A stretch of DNA of 64,000 bases, taken from the NCBI GenBank assembly GCA_027489355.1, contig JAIXZY010000077.1, positions 166,339-230,338 on the forward strand, in the 5' to 3' direction. This DNA comes from Paracoccaceae bacterium. Lineage in GTDB: Bacteria; Pseudomonadota; Alphaproteobacteria; Rhodobacterales; Rhodobacteraceae. The notes beneath the pieces are model-generated. The model was not told where the DNA came from, did not search any database, and saw only the letters and a list, made by a program, of their open reading frames with translations. The translations under genes were made by a program, and so were the position numbers. Positions 24,712 through 33,345 of this stretch are shown one piece after another; position 1 is the first letter of the stretch, and every line of letters begins with the position of its first letter.

Positions 24712-25365
24712 TCAGGCGTAGCTGCGGGCGCCGAAGATCGCGCTGCCGACGCGGACGTGGGTGGCCCCGTGCGCCACGGCGGCCTCGAAGTCGCCGCTCA
24801 TCCCCATCGAGAGGCCGGACAATCCGTGATCGGCGGCCATGCGGGCCAGCATCGCGAAATGCGGGGTGGAGTCCTCGCCTTCGGGCGGGATGCACATCAG
24901 GCCGACGGGGGAAAGGTCCATCGCGCGGCAATCGCGGAGAAAGCCCGTCAGGTCGGTGGGCAGCACCCCGGCCTTCTGCGGCTCGGCGCCGGTGTTCACC
25001 TGGACGAAGAGCTGCGGCAAGGACCCGCGCGCCTGCTGGAGGCTGGCCAGCTTCTGCGCCAGCGAGGGGCGGTCGAGCGTGTGGATCACGTCGAAGAGGT
25101 CCAGGGCGAGCTTGGCCTTGTTGGTCTGCAAGGGGCCGATCATGTGCAGCTGAAGCGGGCCGAAGCGGTCGCGCCAGGCGGGCCATTTGCCGGCGGCCTC
25201 TTGCACGTAGTTTTCGCCAAAGATGCGGTGGCCCTGTTGCAGAACGGCCTCGACCCGGTCGGCGGGCTGGACCTTGGACACGGCGATCAGCGTGACCGAG
25301 CCTTCCGCCCGCCCCGCCGCCCGTTCTGCCGCGCGCAACCGATCCTGGATGTCCGTCAATGCCAT
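24712..25365 (-). CDS. YggS-family pyridoxal-phosphate homeostasis protein
   Basis: 217 residues, the usual length. Single-domain alanine-racemase-like barrel: PLP lysine in TLIAVSKVQP (about residue 31), FGENYVQEA, MIGPLQTNKAK, VQVNTGAEPQKAGV and the C-terminal SMGMSGDFEAAVAHGAT. Binds PLP and buffers its level; loss disturbs amino-acid and keto-acid pools in other bacteria. Not an active racemase. Stands alone, convergent with amylosucrase. Confidence 0.93.
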   Translation of the reverse strand: MALTDIQDRLRAAERAAGRAEGSVTLIAVSKVQPADRVEAVLQQGHRIFGENYVQEAAGKWPAWRDRFGPLQLHMIGPLQTNKAKLALDLFDVIHTLDRPSLAQKLASLQQARGSLPQLFVQVNTGAEPQKAGVLPTDLTGFLRDCRAMDLSPVGLMCIPPEGEDSTPHFAMLARMAADHGLSGLSMGMSGDFEAAVAHGATHVRVGSAIFGARSYA

Positions 25366-25415
25366 CGCTACCCCCGCTTTCGGCCAGACCCTAACCGCGC
25401 CGGGGCCAAAAAGAA

Positions 25416-25440
25416 AAGAGCGGGCGCAAGGCCCGCTCTT
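25416..25440 (-). terminator. Intrinsic terminator of the porin gene
   Basis: Ten-base arms AAGAGCGGGC and GCCCGCTCTT with a five-base loop (GCAAG); on the minus strand it is followed by a T-rich stretch. It lies 23 bases after the porin stop. Confidence 0.9.
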
Positions 25441-25463
25441 TCCGTTCGTCCAATCCGGGAGGA

Positions 25464-26441
25464 TTAGAACGTGAAGTTCAGGCCGAGGTCGGCAACGGTC
25501 TCGCCCGACGGATCGGTGCCAACGCCGCCAGCCGGAATGGCTGCGGCCGGAACGCCAGCGCCCACGTCGTAGTTGACGATACCGCCAACCACCGAAGCGC
25601 CGCCGCCGAGGTCGTAGGATGCGCCCAGGCCGATCGCGTCGATCTCGCCATCAGCGACACCGAAGTCCACGCGCTTGAAGAAGCCGGTGACGGTGGTCGC
25701 ACCGAAGGCCGAGGAGGCCGAGATGCCGTACTGGTCGAAGCCGTCGATCGCGCCATCGCCCGTGCCGTAGATGGCCTTGACGGTGGTGGTGCCGAAGGTG
25801 CCGGTAGCGCCCAGAACGATGTGCTTGGCAGCTTCACCGACGACCGGGTCCGAGTGTTCGTAGCCCAGCGAGAAGCTGTAAGCGTCGGTCGAGTACTTCA
25901 CACCGACAGCCATGTTCTGGACGTCGTCGCCAGCCGAAGCGTCGGAGCCGAACAGACCGCCGCCCTGGAGGTTGCCATCGTTGGCCGACAGGTAGCCCGA
26001 GAAGGCGCCGGCGCTGTATTCGTACAGCATGACCGGGTTGTCGTCGGTCACTTCAACGCCGTCGCCGGTGATGAAGACGGTGTCCGAGAAGTCGCCGAGG
26101 CCGGTCAGGCCGACGCCGTTCAGGTCGCCAACGGCAGCTTCAGCAGCGCCAGCAACGTCACCCATCGACAGCTTGCCGAAAGCGCCCGAAACGAAGACCG
26201 AGCCAGCGCCCATGCCGTCGTTCGCAGCGCCAGCCTGGTCAGCGCGAACCGAGTAGCCGAACGCGATGCCCGAGTCCGACTCGCCCGAGGCGGTGAAGTT
26301 CACGCGAGCGCGGCTGGTGAAGTTGATGTCTTCGCCGTTGTAGATCAGACCCATGCGGGCCGAGCCGGAGATCGAGACTTCGGCGGCGGCGGCGCCGGCC
26401 ATCAGCGACAGGGCGCTGGTCGCGAGAAGAATCTTTTTCAT
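25464..26441 (-). CDS. Rhodobacter-type general porin
   Basis: 325 residues with signal peptide MKKILLATSALSLMAGAAAA and cleavage before EVSISGSARMG. The mature chain alternates polar and hydrophobic residues in beta-strand fashion, is Gly/Ala/Asp-rich, and ends in the aromatic LGLNFTF that outer-membrane insertion requires. This matches the 16-strand trimeric porins of Rhodobacter. Codon choice is strongly biased (almost all GGC, GCC/GCG, ACC), as expected for a very abundant protein. A GAGGGAAA ribosome-binding site and a 274-bp upstream gap shared with the divergent DUF3576 gene precede it; I see no further gene in that gap. Confidence 0.95.
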   Translation of the reverse strand: MKKILLATSALSLMAGAAAAEVSISGSARMGLIYNGEDINFTSRARVNFTASGESDSGIAFGYSVRADQAGAANDGMGAGSVFVSGAFGKLSMGDVAGAAEAAVGDLNGVGLTGLGDFSDTVFITGDGVEVTDDNPVMLYEYSAGAFSGYLSANDGNLQGGGLFGSDASAGDDVQNMAVGVKYSTDAYSFSLGYEHSDPVVGEAAKHIVLGATGTFGTTTVKAIYGTGDGAIDGFDQYGISASSAFGATTVTGFFKRVDFGVADGEIDAIGLGASYDLGGGASVVGGIVNYDVGAGVPAAAIPAGGVGTDPSGETVADLGLNFTF

Positions 26442-26715
26442 GTTTTCCCTCTTTCTTCAAGGTAAGCCCGCCGCAGGGGAATCCGCAGGGGAATGAGCCG
26501 TATTTCACCCCTGCCGCCCGCGATTGCAACGTTCGCCAGCCGCCGTGAAGAATTCCGCCCGAAATTGGTGCAGCAAAGCCACAGGTCTGGAATCACCGGC
26601 ACTTCCGCCGGTTCAGGCCGCAGGCCGGGGCCCGGGCGCGCGCGTGCGAGCGAAAGGCCTTGGCAGGCCGGGGTGCCTAAGCTAGACAGCGGGCAAGGGT
26701 TCCAAAGGTGGCCGG

Positions 26716-27261
26716 ATGAACTTGCACAAACTTGCACGCATGGCGCTGGCGACGGGTCTGGTTGTCACCTTGTCGGCTTGTGGCGGCGGGATCGGCAGCG
26801 GAAACCTGTTCGGCAAGCGCGGCTCGATCCCGACCGAGGATCAGTTGTCCCGCAAGGAGCGCGCAGATGCGCAGCGGGCGGCGCTTGCGAAAGCGCGGGG
26901 TGAGGACGAGAAGAAGTCGACCATCTGGGACCTGTTCTCGAACGCGGATGATCCGAACACCACGGTCGAGGTCAACAAGTACATCTGGCAGGCCTCGCTG
27001 GAAGTGCTGAACTTCCTGCCCATCGAATCGGTCGACCCGTTCACCGGGGTGATCGTGACGGGGTATGGGCGGCCTCCGGGTGGCGGGCGGGCCTATCGGG
27101 CGACGATCTATGTCCAGGACCCGGCGCTGGATGCGCGCAGCCTGAAGGTGGCGCTGCAGGGGCAGGGCGGCGGCTCGGTGGCTCCGGAAACGGTGCGGGC
27201 GGTCGAGGACGCGATCCTGACGCGGGCGCGGCAGCTGCGGGTGCGCGACAGCAAGCTTTAA
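26716..27261 (+). CDS. DUF3576 lipoprotein
   Basis: 181 residues with signal peptide and lipobox: MALATGLVVTLSACGGG. After a charged linker comes a domain with STIWDLFS, NKYIWQASLEVLNFLPIES and DPFTGVIVTGYG, which matches DUF3576, a family regularly found just upstream of leuS and lptE in alphaproteobacteria. Presumed to be an outer-membrane or periplasmic lipoprotein; role unknown. It precedes leuS by about 90 bases on the same strand. Confidence 0.9.
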   Translation: MNLHKLARMALATGLVVTLSACGGGIGSGNLFGKRGSIPTEDQLSRKERADAQRAALAKARGEDEKKSTIWDLFSNADDPNTTVEVNKYIWQASLEVLNFLPIESVDPFTGVIVTGYGRPPGGGRAYRATIYVQDPALDARSLKVALQGQGGGSVAPETVRAVEDAILTRARQLRVRDSKL

Positions 27262-27319
27262 GCGATTAGGGCGGGGCGTGAGGCCGGGAAGGGGTGGACC
27301 TTTCCGGGCTGGCATGTGT

Positions 27320-27335
27320 AATTCCGCGCGGAATT
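27320..27335. promoter_or_regulatory. 16-bp perfect palindrome upstream of leuS
   Basis: AATTCCGCGCGGAATT is a perfect palindrome ending 16 bases ahead of the leuS start at 27352. It could be a binding site or, as RNA, a hairpin close to the ribosome-binding site. No known operator is recognised. Confidence 0.4.
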
Positions 27336-27351
27336 CCGCATGAGGCTGACG

Positions 27352-29982
27352 ATGTCGCGCTATGACCCTTCGGTGATCGAACCCAAATGGCAGGCCGCCT
27401 GGGAGGCCGCAGGGGCCTTTACGGCGCGGCGCGATCCGTCGAAGCCCAAGTACTACGTGCTGGAGATGTTCCCCTATCCGTCGGGGCGCATCCACATGGG
27501 CCATGTGCGCAACTACACGATGGGCGACGTGGTGGCGCGCACCAAGGCGGCGCAGGGGTTCAGCGTGCTGCATCCGATGGGCTGGGACGCTTTCGGGATG
27601 CCGGCCGAGAACGCGGCGATGGAGCGTGGGGGGCATCCGAAGGATTGGACCTACGGCAACATCGCGGACATGAAGGCCCAGATGAAGCCTTTGGGCCTGT
27701 CGATCGACTGGAGCCGCGAGCTCGCGACCTGCGATCCGGAGTATTACGGCCAGCAGCAGGCGATGTTCATCGACATGATGGAGGCCGGCCTGGTCTACCG
27801 GAAGGCCGCCGTGGTCAACTGGGACCCGGTCGACATGACCGTGCTGGCGAACGAGCAGGTGATCGACGGCAAGGGCTGGCGGTCGGGCGCGGCGGTGGAG
27901 CGGCGCGAGCTGACGCAGTGGTTCTTCAAGATCTCCGACTACTCGGAGGAGCTGCTCTCGGCGCTCGACGGGCTGAAGGATTGGCCGGAGAAGGTGCGCC
28001 TGATGCAGGCGAACTGGATCGGGAAGTCTCGCGGGCTGCAGTTTGCGTTCGAGACGGTCGGCGCGCCTTCGGGCTTCGAAAAGCTGGAGGTCTACACAAC
28101 CCGGCCCGACACGCTGATGGGCGCAAGCTTCGCGGCGATCAGCCCGGATCATCCGCTGGCCAAGGTGCTGGAGGCCGACCCGAAGGTGGCCGACTTCGTC
28201 GCGCTGTGCCGCAAGGGCGGGACATCGGCCGAGGAGATCGAGACGGCAGAGAAGATCGGGTACGACACCGGCATCCGGGTGAAGCATCCGCTTGATCCGG
28301 CTTGGGAATTGCCGGTCTGGATCGCGAACTTCATCCTGATGGATTACGGCACCGGCGCGATCTTCGGCTGCCCGGCGCATGACCAGCGGGACTTCGACTT
28401 CGCCTCGAAATACCACCTGCCGATCAAGCCGGTCTTCTCTGCCGACGGCAGCGACGCGACGCTGGCCGAGGCTTTCGTGCCGATGAAGTCCGAGAAGGTC
28501 CACTATATCCGCGGCTTTGCCGGGGACAAGGTGCAGACCGGGGACGAGGGCGTCAGCGCGGCCATCGCCCATGCGGAAGCCAACGGCTATGGCAAGGGCG
28601 TCACCAAGTACCGCCTGCGCGACTGGGGCGTCAGCCGCCAGCGCTATTGGGGCTGCCCGATCCCGGTGATCCACTGCGCCAGCTGCGGCGTGGTGCCGGA
28701 GGCGAAGGCGAACCTGCCCATCGAACTGCCCTATGACGTGAGCTTCGACGTCCCCGGCAACCCGCTGGACCGCCACCCGACCTGGCGCGACTGCACCTGC
28801 CCGAAGTGCGGCGCCAAGGCCCGGCGCGAGACGGACACGATGGACACGTTCGTCGACTCCAGCTGGTACTACGCCCGCTTCACGGCTCCGCGGGCGACGA
28901 CCCCGACCGTGGCAGAGGATGCCGAGTACTGGATGAACGTCGACCAGTATATCGGCGGGATCGAGCATGCGATCCTTCACCTTCTGTATTCCCGCTTCTT
29001 CGCCCGGGCGATGCACAAGACCGGCCACCTTCCGGCAAAGGCCATCGAGCCGTTCAACGCGCTGTTCACGCAAGGGATGGTGACGCACGAAATCTACAAG
29101 TCGACCGATGCGCAGGGCCGACCGGTCTATCACCTGCCCGAGGACATCCTGCGCTTCAACATCGGCAACGAGCCGGTGGCCTTCCTGCGCGCGGATCATG
29201 CGACCGACCTCAGCGAGCTGAGCGAGGACGAGCTGAAGGCAAAGCTGGAAGAAGCGGCGGGGACGGCGATCGAGATCATTCCCTCGGCCAAGATGTCGAA
29301 GTCGAAGAAGAACGTCGTCGACCCGATGAACATCATCGCGGACTTCGGGGCCGACACGGCGCGCTGGTTCGTGATGTCGGATTCTCCGCCCGAGCGGGAC
29401 GTGGAATGGACCTCGTCCGGAGCGGAGGCGGCGCACAAGCACCTGAGCCGCGTCTGGGCCTTGTCGGCGCGGATCGGCGAGATGCCGGCCGACCACGCGG
29501 GCGAAGGCGACGCGGCGCTGGCCAAGGCGACGGCGAAGGCCATCGACGAGGTGACGAAAGGCATCGAGGGCTTTGCCTTCAACAAGGCCATCGCGGTGCT
29601 TTACGGATTCACCAACACCATCGCAAAGGCCAAGGCCTCGACCGGCGTGATGAAAGAGGCGATCCGGACGCTGGCAAAGCTGATGTCGCCGATGACCCCG
29701 CACCTGTCCGAAGAGATCTGGGCGGCGCAGGGTGGTGCGGGCCTGTGCGCTCAGGCGCCCTGGCCCAAGGCCGATCCGGTGCTGCTGGTCGATGACACGG
29801 TGACGCTGCCGATCCAGATCAACGGCAAGCGACGCGCGGAAATCAGCGTGCCGAAGGATATGCCTGCGGCAGAGGTTGAAAAGATCGCGCTGGCGAATGA
29901 GGATGTGCTGAAGTTCCTTGCCGGGCAGCCGGTGAAGAAGATCATCGTCGTTCCGGGCCGTATCATCAATGTCGTCGTCTGA
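27352..29982 (+). CDS. leuS: Leucyl-tRNA synthetase
   Basis: 876 residues from ATG 27352 ([14 protein letters not shown]), preceded by GAGG at suitable spacing; an ATG four codons earlier is also open. Class I synthetase: [15 protein letters not shown] (HIGH motif) near residue 42, a CP1 editing domain with [14 protein letters not shown] and the conserved Asp in [27 protein letters not shown] (KMSKS) at about 645, and the anticodon-binding domain. Its stop overlaps the lptE start by 14 bases, so leuS, lptE and holA form an operon. Confidence 0.97.
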   Translation: MSRYDPSVIEPKWQAAWEAAGAFTARRDPSKPKYYVLEMFPYPSGRIHMGHVRNYTMGDVVARTKAAQGFSVLHPMGWDAFGMPAENAAMERGGHPKDWTYGNIADMKAQMKPLGLSIDWSRELATCDPEYYGQQQAMFIDMMEAGLVYRKAAVVNWDPVDMTVLANEQVIDGKGWRSGAAVERRELTQWFFKISDYSEELLSALDGLKDWPEKVRLMQANWIGKSRGLQFAFETVGAPSGFEKLEVYTTRPDTLMGASFAAISPDHPLAKVLEADPKVADFVALCRKGGTSAEEIETAEKIGYDTGIRVKHPLDPAWELPVWIANFILMDYGTGAIFGCPAHDQRDFDFASKYHLPIKPVFSADGSDATLAEAFVPMKSEKVHYIRGFAGDKVQTGDEGVSAAIAHAEANGYGKGVTKYRLRDWGVSRQRYWGCPIPVIHCASCGVVPEAKANLPIELPYDVSFDVPGNPLDRHPTWRDCTCPKCGAKARRETDTMDTFVDSSWYYARFTAPRATTPTVAEDAEYWMNVDQYIGGIEHAILHLLYSRFFARAMHKTGHLPAKAIEPFNALFTQGMVTHEIYKSTDAQGRPVYHLPEDILRFNIGNEPVAFLRADHATDLSELSEDELKAKLEEAAGTAIEIIPSAKMSKSKKNVVDPMNIIADFGADTARWFVMSDSPPERDVEWTSSGAEAAHKHLSRVWALSARIGEMPADHAGEGDAALAKATAKAIDEVTKGIEGFAFNKAIAVLYGFTNTIAKAKASTGVMKEAIRTLAKLMSPMTPHLSEEIWAAQGGAGLCAQAPWPKADPVLLVDDTVTLPIQINGKRRAEISVPKDMPAAEVEKIALANEDVLKFLAGQPVKKIIVVPGRIINVVV

Positions 29983-30487
29983 CCCAGTGACCCCTTGCCC
30001 CGTCGCGCCGGTGACACGGCGCGGCCTTCTGATCGCGCCACTGCTGCTGGCGGCTTGCGGCTTTGCCCCGGCTTACGGCCCCGGCGGCGGCGCGACCCGG
30101 CTGACCGGCGCGGTGCGGGTGCAGGATCCGGTGGACAAGAACGGCTTCGACCTGGTCGAGCGGCTTGAAGAACGGCTCGGTCGGCCTGAGGCGACGCGTT
30201 ATGACCTGGCCTATACCATCACTACCGAAAGCGTGGGCGTCGGGATCACCTCGGACAACAAGACCACGCGCTACAACCTGAAAGGCGTCATCGACTATTC
30301 GCTGACCGAGCAGGCCACGGGCGCGCGGGTGACGGGCGGGCGGGTGCAAAGCTTTACCGCCTATTCGGCGACAGGGTCCACCGTCGCGGGGCTGGCGGCC
30401 GAGGAGGACGCGGCCTACCGGCTGATGCGCATCCTCGCCGACCAGATCGTTGCCCGGCTCATCGGTGCCGCCGACAGCCTGCCATGA
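29969..30487 (+). CDS. lptE: LPS-assembly lipoprotein LptE
   Basis: 172 residues with a Tat/Sec-like signal ending in [13 protein letters not shown] (lipobox LAAC, then the GF(A/R)P typical of LptE). LptE plugs the LptD barrel that inserts lipopolysaccharide in the outer membrane. The short N-terminal arm rich in Pro/Ser before TRRGLL is normal for Rhodobacterales. It overlaps leuS by 14 bases and holA by four (ATGA), the standard leuS-lptE-holA order. Confidence 0.9.
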   Translation: MSSSDPVTPCPVAPVTRRGLLIAPLLLAACGFAPAYGPGGGATRLTGAVRVQDPVDKNGFDLVERLEERLGRPEATRYDLAYTITTESVGVGITSDNKTTRYNLKGVIDYSLTEQATGARVTGGRVQSFTAYSATGSTVAGLAAEEDAAYRLMRILADQIVARLIGAADSLP

Positions 30488-31497
30488 TCCTGAAGGGGGT
30501 CGAAGCGGCCCGCTATTGCGCGAAGCCTGACCCTGCGCGGGCGGGGCTCCTGATCTTTGGCGCGGATGCGATGCGGGTGGCGCTGAAGCGGCAGGAGGCC
30601 ATCGCGGCGCTGGTCGGACCCGAGGGCGAATCCGAGATGCGCCTGACGCGGATGTCGGGCGGGGACCTGCGGCGGGATGCAAGCCTGCTCCTGGACGCCA
30701 TCAAGGCGGTGGGGTTCTTCCCCGGCCCGCGGGTGGCTTTCGTCGAAGAGGCGACTGATGGGCTGGCCGAAACCGTCTCGGTCGCGCTGAAGGAGTGGAA
30801 GCCGGGCGATGCGGTGATCGTGGTCACGGCGGGCGGGCTGACGGGCAAGTCAGCCCTGAAAACGCTTTTCGAGAAGCATCCGTCGGCGGTCTGCATCGGG
30901 CTGTATGACGAGCCTCCGGGACGCGAGGAGATCGAGGAGGCGCTGCGCAAGGCGGGGCTGACCAACATCGACCGCGAGGCGATGAACGACCTGAACACCC
31001 TCGCGCGCGCACTGGACCCCGGCGATTTCCGGCAGACGCTGGAAAAAATCGCGCTGTACAAGTACGGCGACACCTCGGCGCTGACCCCGACGGATGTGGC
31101 GGCGATGGCGCCCGCGACGATCGAGGCCGATGTCGATGACCTGATCGACGCGGTTGCCGAGGGGCGAAGCCAGGCGATCGGTCCGCTGTTCCGTCGGCTG
31201 GAGGGGCAAGGCGTGCTGCCGGTGACGATCTGCATCGGGGCGCTGCGGCACTTTCGCATCCTGCACGCGGCGGCGGTCGATCCGCAGGGGCCGGGGGTGG
31301 GCATCCAAAAGGCGCGGGTGAACTTCAAGCAGAAGGACGCGATGGGGCGTCAGGCCGGGCAATGGGGCGTCCGCGCGCTGGAGACGGCGGTGGCGGTGCT
31401 GGTCGAGACCGACCTGACGCTGCGGTCCTCCAGCAAGGCGCCGGGGATGGCGCTGATGGAGCGCGCGCTGATCCGCATCGCGATGTCGCGGCGCTAG
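30484..31497 (+). CDS. holA: DNA polymerase III delta subunit
   Basis: 337 residues. Degenerate AAA+ domain I/II (AGLLIFGADAMRVALKRQEA; VAFVEEATDG; VIVVTAGGLTGKSALKTLFE) followed by the helical collar domain (RRLEGQGVLPVTICIGALRH and MERALIRIAM). As usual for delta, the Walker A is not intact. Part of the clamp loader that opens the beta clamp. Its start overlaps lptE. The triple-hairpin cassette follows four bases after its stop. Confidence 0.93.
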   Translation: MILKGVEAARYCAKPDPARAGLLIFGADAMRVALKRQEAIAALVGPEGESEMRLTRMSGGDLRRDASLLLDAIKAVGFFPGPRVAFVEEATDGLAETVSVALKEWKPGDAVIVVTAGGLTGKSALKTLFEKHPSAVCIGLYDEPPGREEIEEALRKAGLTNIDREAMNDLNTLARALDPGDFRQTLEKIALYKYGDTSALTPTDVAAMAPATIEADVDDLIDAVAEGRSQAIGPLFRRLEGQGVLPVTICIGALRHFRILHAAAVDPQGPGVGIQKARVNFKQKDAMGRQAGQWGVRALETAVAVLVETDLTLRSSSKAPGMALMERALIRIAMSRR

Positions 31498-31500
31498 GGG

Positions 31501-31568
31501 GCGATTTCTTCGAAGAAATCGCATCGGAGCCTTCAAAGGCTCCGGTCCGGAATCTTTGAAGATTCCGG
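31501..31568. repeat. Triple-hairpin cassette, copy 2
   Basis: Palindromes at 31501-31522 (22 bp, perfect, centre TTCGAA), 31526-31543 (GGAGCC-TTCAAA-GGCTCC) and 31547-31568 (CCGGAATC-TTTGAA-GATTCCGG), in the order and spacing of copy 1 at 14302-14369. Arms differ between copies while pairing is kept, for example GAATC/GATTC against GAATTTT/AAAATTC. It sits between the convergent holA and OsmC genes. Confidence 0.85.
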
Positions 31569-31572
31569 CGTT

Positions 31573-31971
31573 TCACGCCCTGCGGAGGGTGCCGGTCAGG
31601 GGAACGGCGGCGGAAAGCGTGTTTGAAATCGTGCCGTATTTCAGGATGTTGCGGTGGAGAAGGTCCAGTCGCGCATCGGCCTCGGGGCTGTCCACGGTGA
31701 TCTGGTAGCGGATCGCGGTCAGCTTCGGCGGTGCGTCCTGGCGGTCGGCCTCGAGCGCGACGGTCATCCCGTCCAGTTGGAACTTCAGCGTCGGAACCAC
31801 GCGTTCCGCGCCCTTGATCATGCAGGCTGCCAGCGCCGAGAGCAGAAGCTCGACCGGGTTCAGCGCGTCCTTGCGGCCGTCCCTGTCGGTGGCAAGGCGG
31901 ACCTCGGCGCCGTGGCTGGTCGCAAGGCTGCCGGTGTCGTCCAGGCGGCGGGCGGTGACTTGGTATTGCAT
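31573..31971 (-). CDS. OsmC-family protein (132 aa)
   Basis: ATG 31971 (MQYQVTARRLDD) with GAGGAG upstream; longer frames are rejected. The motif NPVELLLSALAACMIKGAERV carries the single conserved Cys of the OsmC/Ohr superfamily at the start of the long helix; the second catalytic Cys of true Ohr peroxidases is not evident. OsmC-like proteins reduce organic hydroperoxides or bind small ligands, so the exact activity is uncertain. Divergent from the GAF-domain gene. Confidence 0.85.
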   Translation of the reverse strand: MQYQVTARRLDDTGSLATSHGAEVRLATDRDGRKDALNPVELLLSALAACMIKGAERVVPTLKFQLDGMTVALEADRQDAPPKLTAIRYQITVDSPEADARLDLLHRNILKYGTISNTLSAAVPLTGTLRRA

Positions 31972-32063
31972 CGGCTCCTCGCGCGATTGACAGTCCGGAT
32001 GCGCGGGGGAGAATGGTCGCAACACGTCACCCGCGCCTTGATCCGGCGCAAAGCGAGGCCCCC

Positions 32064-32486
32064 TTGACCGCATTCACCGACCTGCATACCCGCTGCGCCG
32101 CGCTTGGGACACGGCTTTTCACCGTGACGACGGTGGACGAAGCGGCGGGCCTGGCGCGCAGGCTATATACCTCGCACCCGGCGGAGTACCCGGTGTCGGG
32201 GACGAAGCCGATGGAGAAGGACGGCTGGTACTACCATACCGTTGCGGGCAAGCGGACCTTTGTCGCCAACACTCCGCCCGAGTTCGCGATGTACTTCTTC
32301 GACCATGCGCTGATCGTGTCGCTGGGCCTGGGGTCCTGCATCAACGTACCGGTGGTGGATGGGGGCCTGGTGCTGGGGACGGTGAACATCCTGGCGGAGG
32401 CCGGGCATTTCACGCCGGCGAAGCTGGCGGCCTATGAGGCGCTGGTGGCCGAGGCGACCCCGGCGCTGGCGGCAGAGTTGCGCTGA
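32064..32486 (+). CDS. GAF-domain protein (140 aa)
   Basis: A TTG start at 32064 is chosen because GAGG lies five bases upstream; an ATG at 32013 is in frame but lacks a spaced ribosome-binding site. The whole protein is one GAF-like domain with LGLGSCINVPVVDGGLVLGTVNIL, the usual sheet-and-loop signature. There is no output domain, so it is a stand-alone ligand sensor or redox protein of unknown target. Coupled to the next gene (TGATG). Confidence 0.7.
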   Translation: MTAFTDLHTRCAALGTRLFTVTTVDEAAGLARRLYTSHPAEYPVSGTKPMEKDGWYYHTVAGKRTFVANTPPEFAMYFFDHALIVSLGLGSCINVPVVDGGLVLGTVNILAEAGHFTPAKLAAYEALVAEATPALAAELR

Positions 32487-32806
32487 TGGCAAAGGACAAG
32501 ACCCCGGTCGAGGTGTTCCTGGAGCCGCTGGCCAAGCTGGCGCGGACGCACCGCGACATCGAAGGCCTGGTGTTCTGGGGTGGCGACGGCTGGGACCCCT
32601 CGCCGTCCGAGGCGCTGGAAGCCGAGGAGATCGTGTTCTACGCCGAGGGCCTGTTGATCGACGGCTTCCACATGGACTGGGCGCTGGTCGCGGACGAGGC
32701 GGGGCCGGATCATATCCGGCTGTGCTTCTGGCAGGAGGGCCCCGCCCCCGGTCGCCGCGCCGTGGCGGGTCGAGGCGCAGGGGCGCTGGACGGGCTAGAG
32801 CCGTGA
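32486..32806 (+). CDS. Conserved hypothetical protein (106 aa)
   Basis: ATG overlaps the preceding stop by one base. The protein is acidic and tryptophan-rich at IEGLVFWGGDGWDPSPSEAL and FHMDWALV, with a disordered Gly/Ala/Arg tail. No family recognised. It converges with the small transporter gene and overlaps its 3' end by 12 bases. Its coupling to the GAF gene suggests a shared task. Confidence 0.6.
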   Translation: MAKDKTPVEVFLEPLAKLARTHRDIEGLVFWGGDGWDPSPSEALEAEEIVFYAEGLLIDGFHMDWALVADEAGPDHIRLCFWQEGPAPGRRAVAGRGAGALDGLEP

Positions 32807-33229
32807 CAAAAGGAGGCCCGCCGCGACCAGGCCGGCGGCGGCAAGCCGGGTGGGGGTGATCTCGCGCACCGCCATGCCAAGCGCCCCCGTCGCGTCGATC
32901 AGCAGGGCGGCGGCCATCTGGCCCAGGATCAGCGCGGCGACAAGCGTGACCACCCCCAGCGAGGACACGCCCCAGACTGCGGTGAAGACATACCAGGCCC
33001 CGAGAAGGCCGCCGAGCAGCGTCCAGGCCGGAACCTGGGTCAGCTTCAGGAAGGCGGCGCCCTGGCCCTGCACCAGCGCGACGGCCATCAGCACCAGGAA
33101 GCCCACGCCGAACGATACGGCTGCGGCGGGAACGGGGGCGCCCAGTTCGCGCCCGAGGGCCGCGTTGATCGGGGCCTGCACGGAAATCGCCGCCCCGCCC
33201 AGGACCACGGCCAGGATGATCCACCACAT
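32795..33229 (-). CDS. DMT-superfamily small transporter (DUF606/YdcZ-like)
   Basis: 144 residues from ATG 33229 (MWWIILAVVLGGAAISVQ), preceded by GGAG six bases upstream; an alternative ATG four codons earlier has no such site. Five hydrophobic segments. The N-terminal PINAALGRELGAP matches the DUF606 family of half-size drug/metabolite transporters, which probably act as dimers. Substrate unknown. Divergent from the LysR gene. Confidence 0.82.
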   Translation of the reverse strand: MWWIILAVVLGGAAISVQAPINAALGRELGAPVPAAAVSFGVGFLVLMAVALVQGQGAAFLKLTQVPAWTLLGGLLGAWYVFTAVWGVSSLGVVTLVAALILGQMAAALLIDATGALGMAVREITPTRLAAAGLVAAGLLLSRL

Positions 33230-33320
33230 GCGCGTCTCCATTGATCTGTTCCGACGCATCTAGAACACCCGCCACGGCAAGCTTCAACCCTTGCGCCCGC
33301 CGCGGGATCGGGCAGATTGG

Positions 33321-33337
33321 CCGATATACACTATCGG
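33321..33337. promoter_or_regulatory. Possible LysR operator
   Basis: CCGATA-TACAC-TATCGG is a perfect 6+6 inverted repeat with 5-bp spacer ending eight bases before the LysR start codon, in the gap shared with the divergent DMT gene. This is where an autoregulating LysR protein usually binds, and the outer bases give the T-N11-A style spacing. Confidence 0.45.
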
Positions 33338-33345
33338 CGGATCCG

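Noticed and set aside
26677-29703. 1008-codon minus-strand open frame opposite DUF3576 and leuS
   Set aside because: Arg/His/Leu-rich shadow; LeuS motifs HIGH and KMSKS are on the plus strand.
31690-31706. Fourth copy of the TGTCCACGGTGGACA palindrome
   Set aside because: Only the left half (TGTCCACGGTG) matches, inside the OsmC coding region, with none of the downstream conserved blocks.
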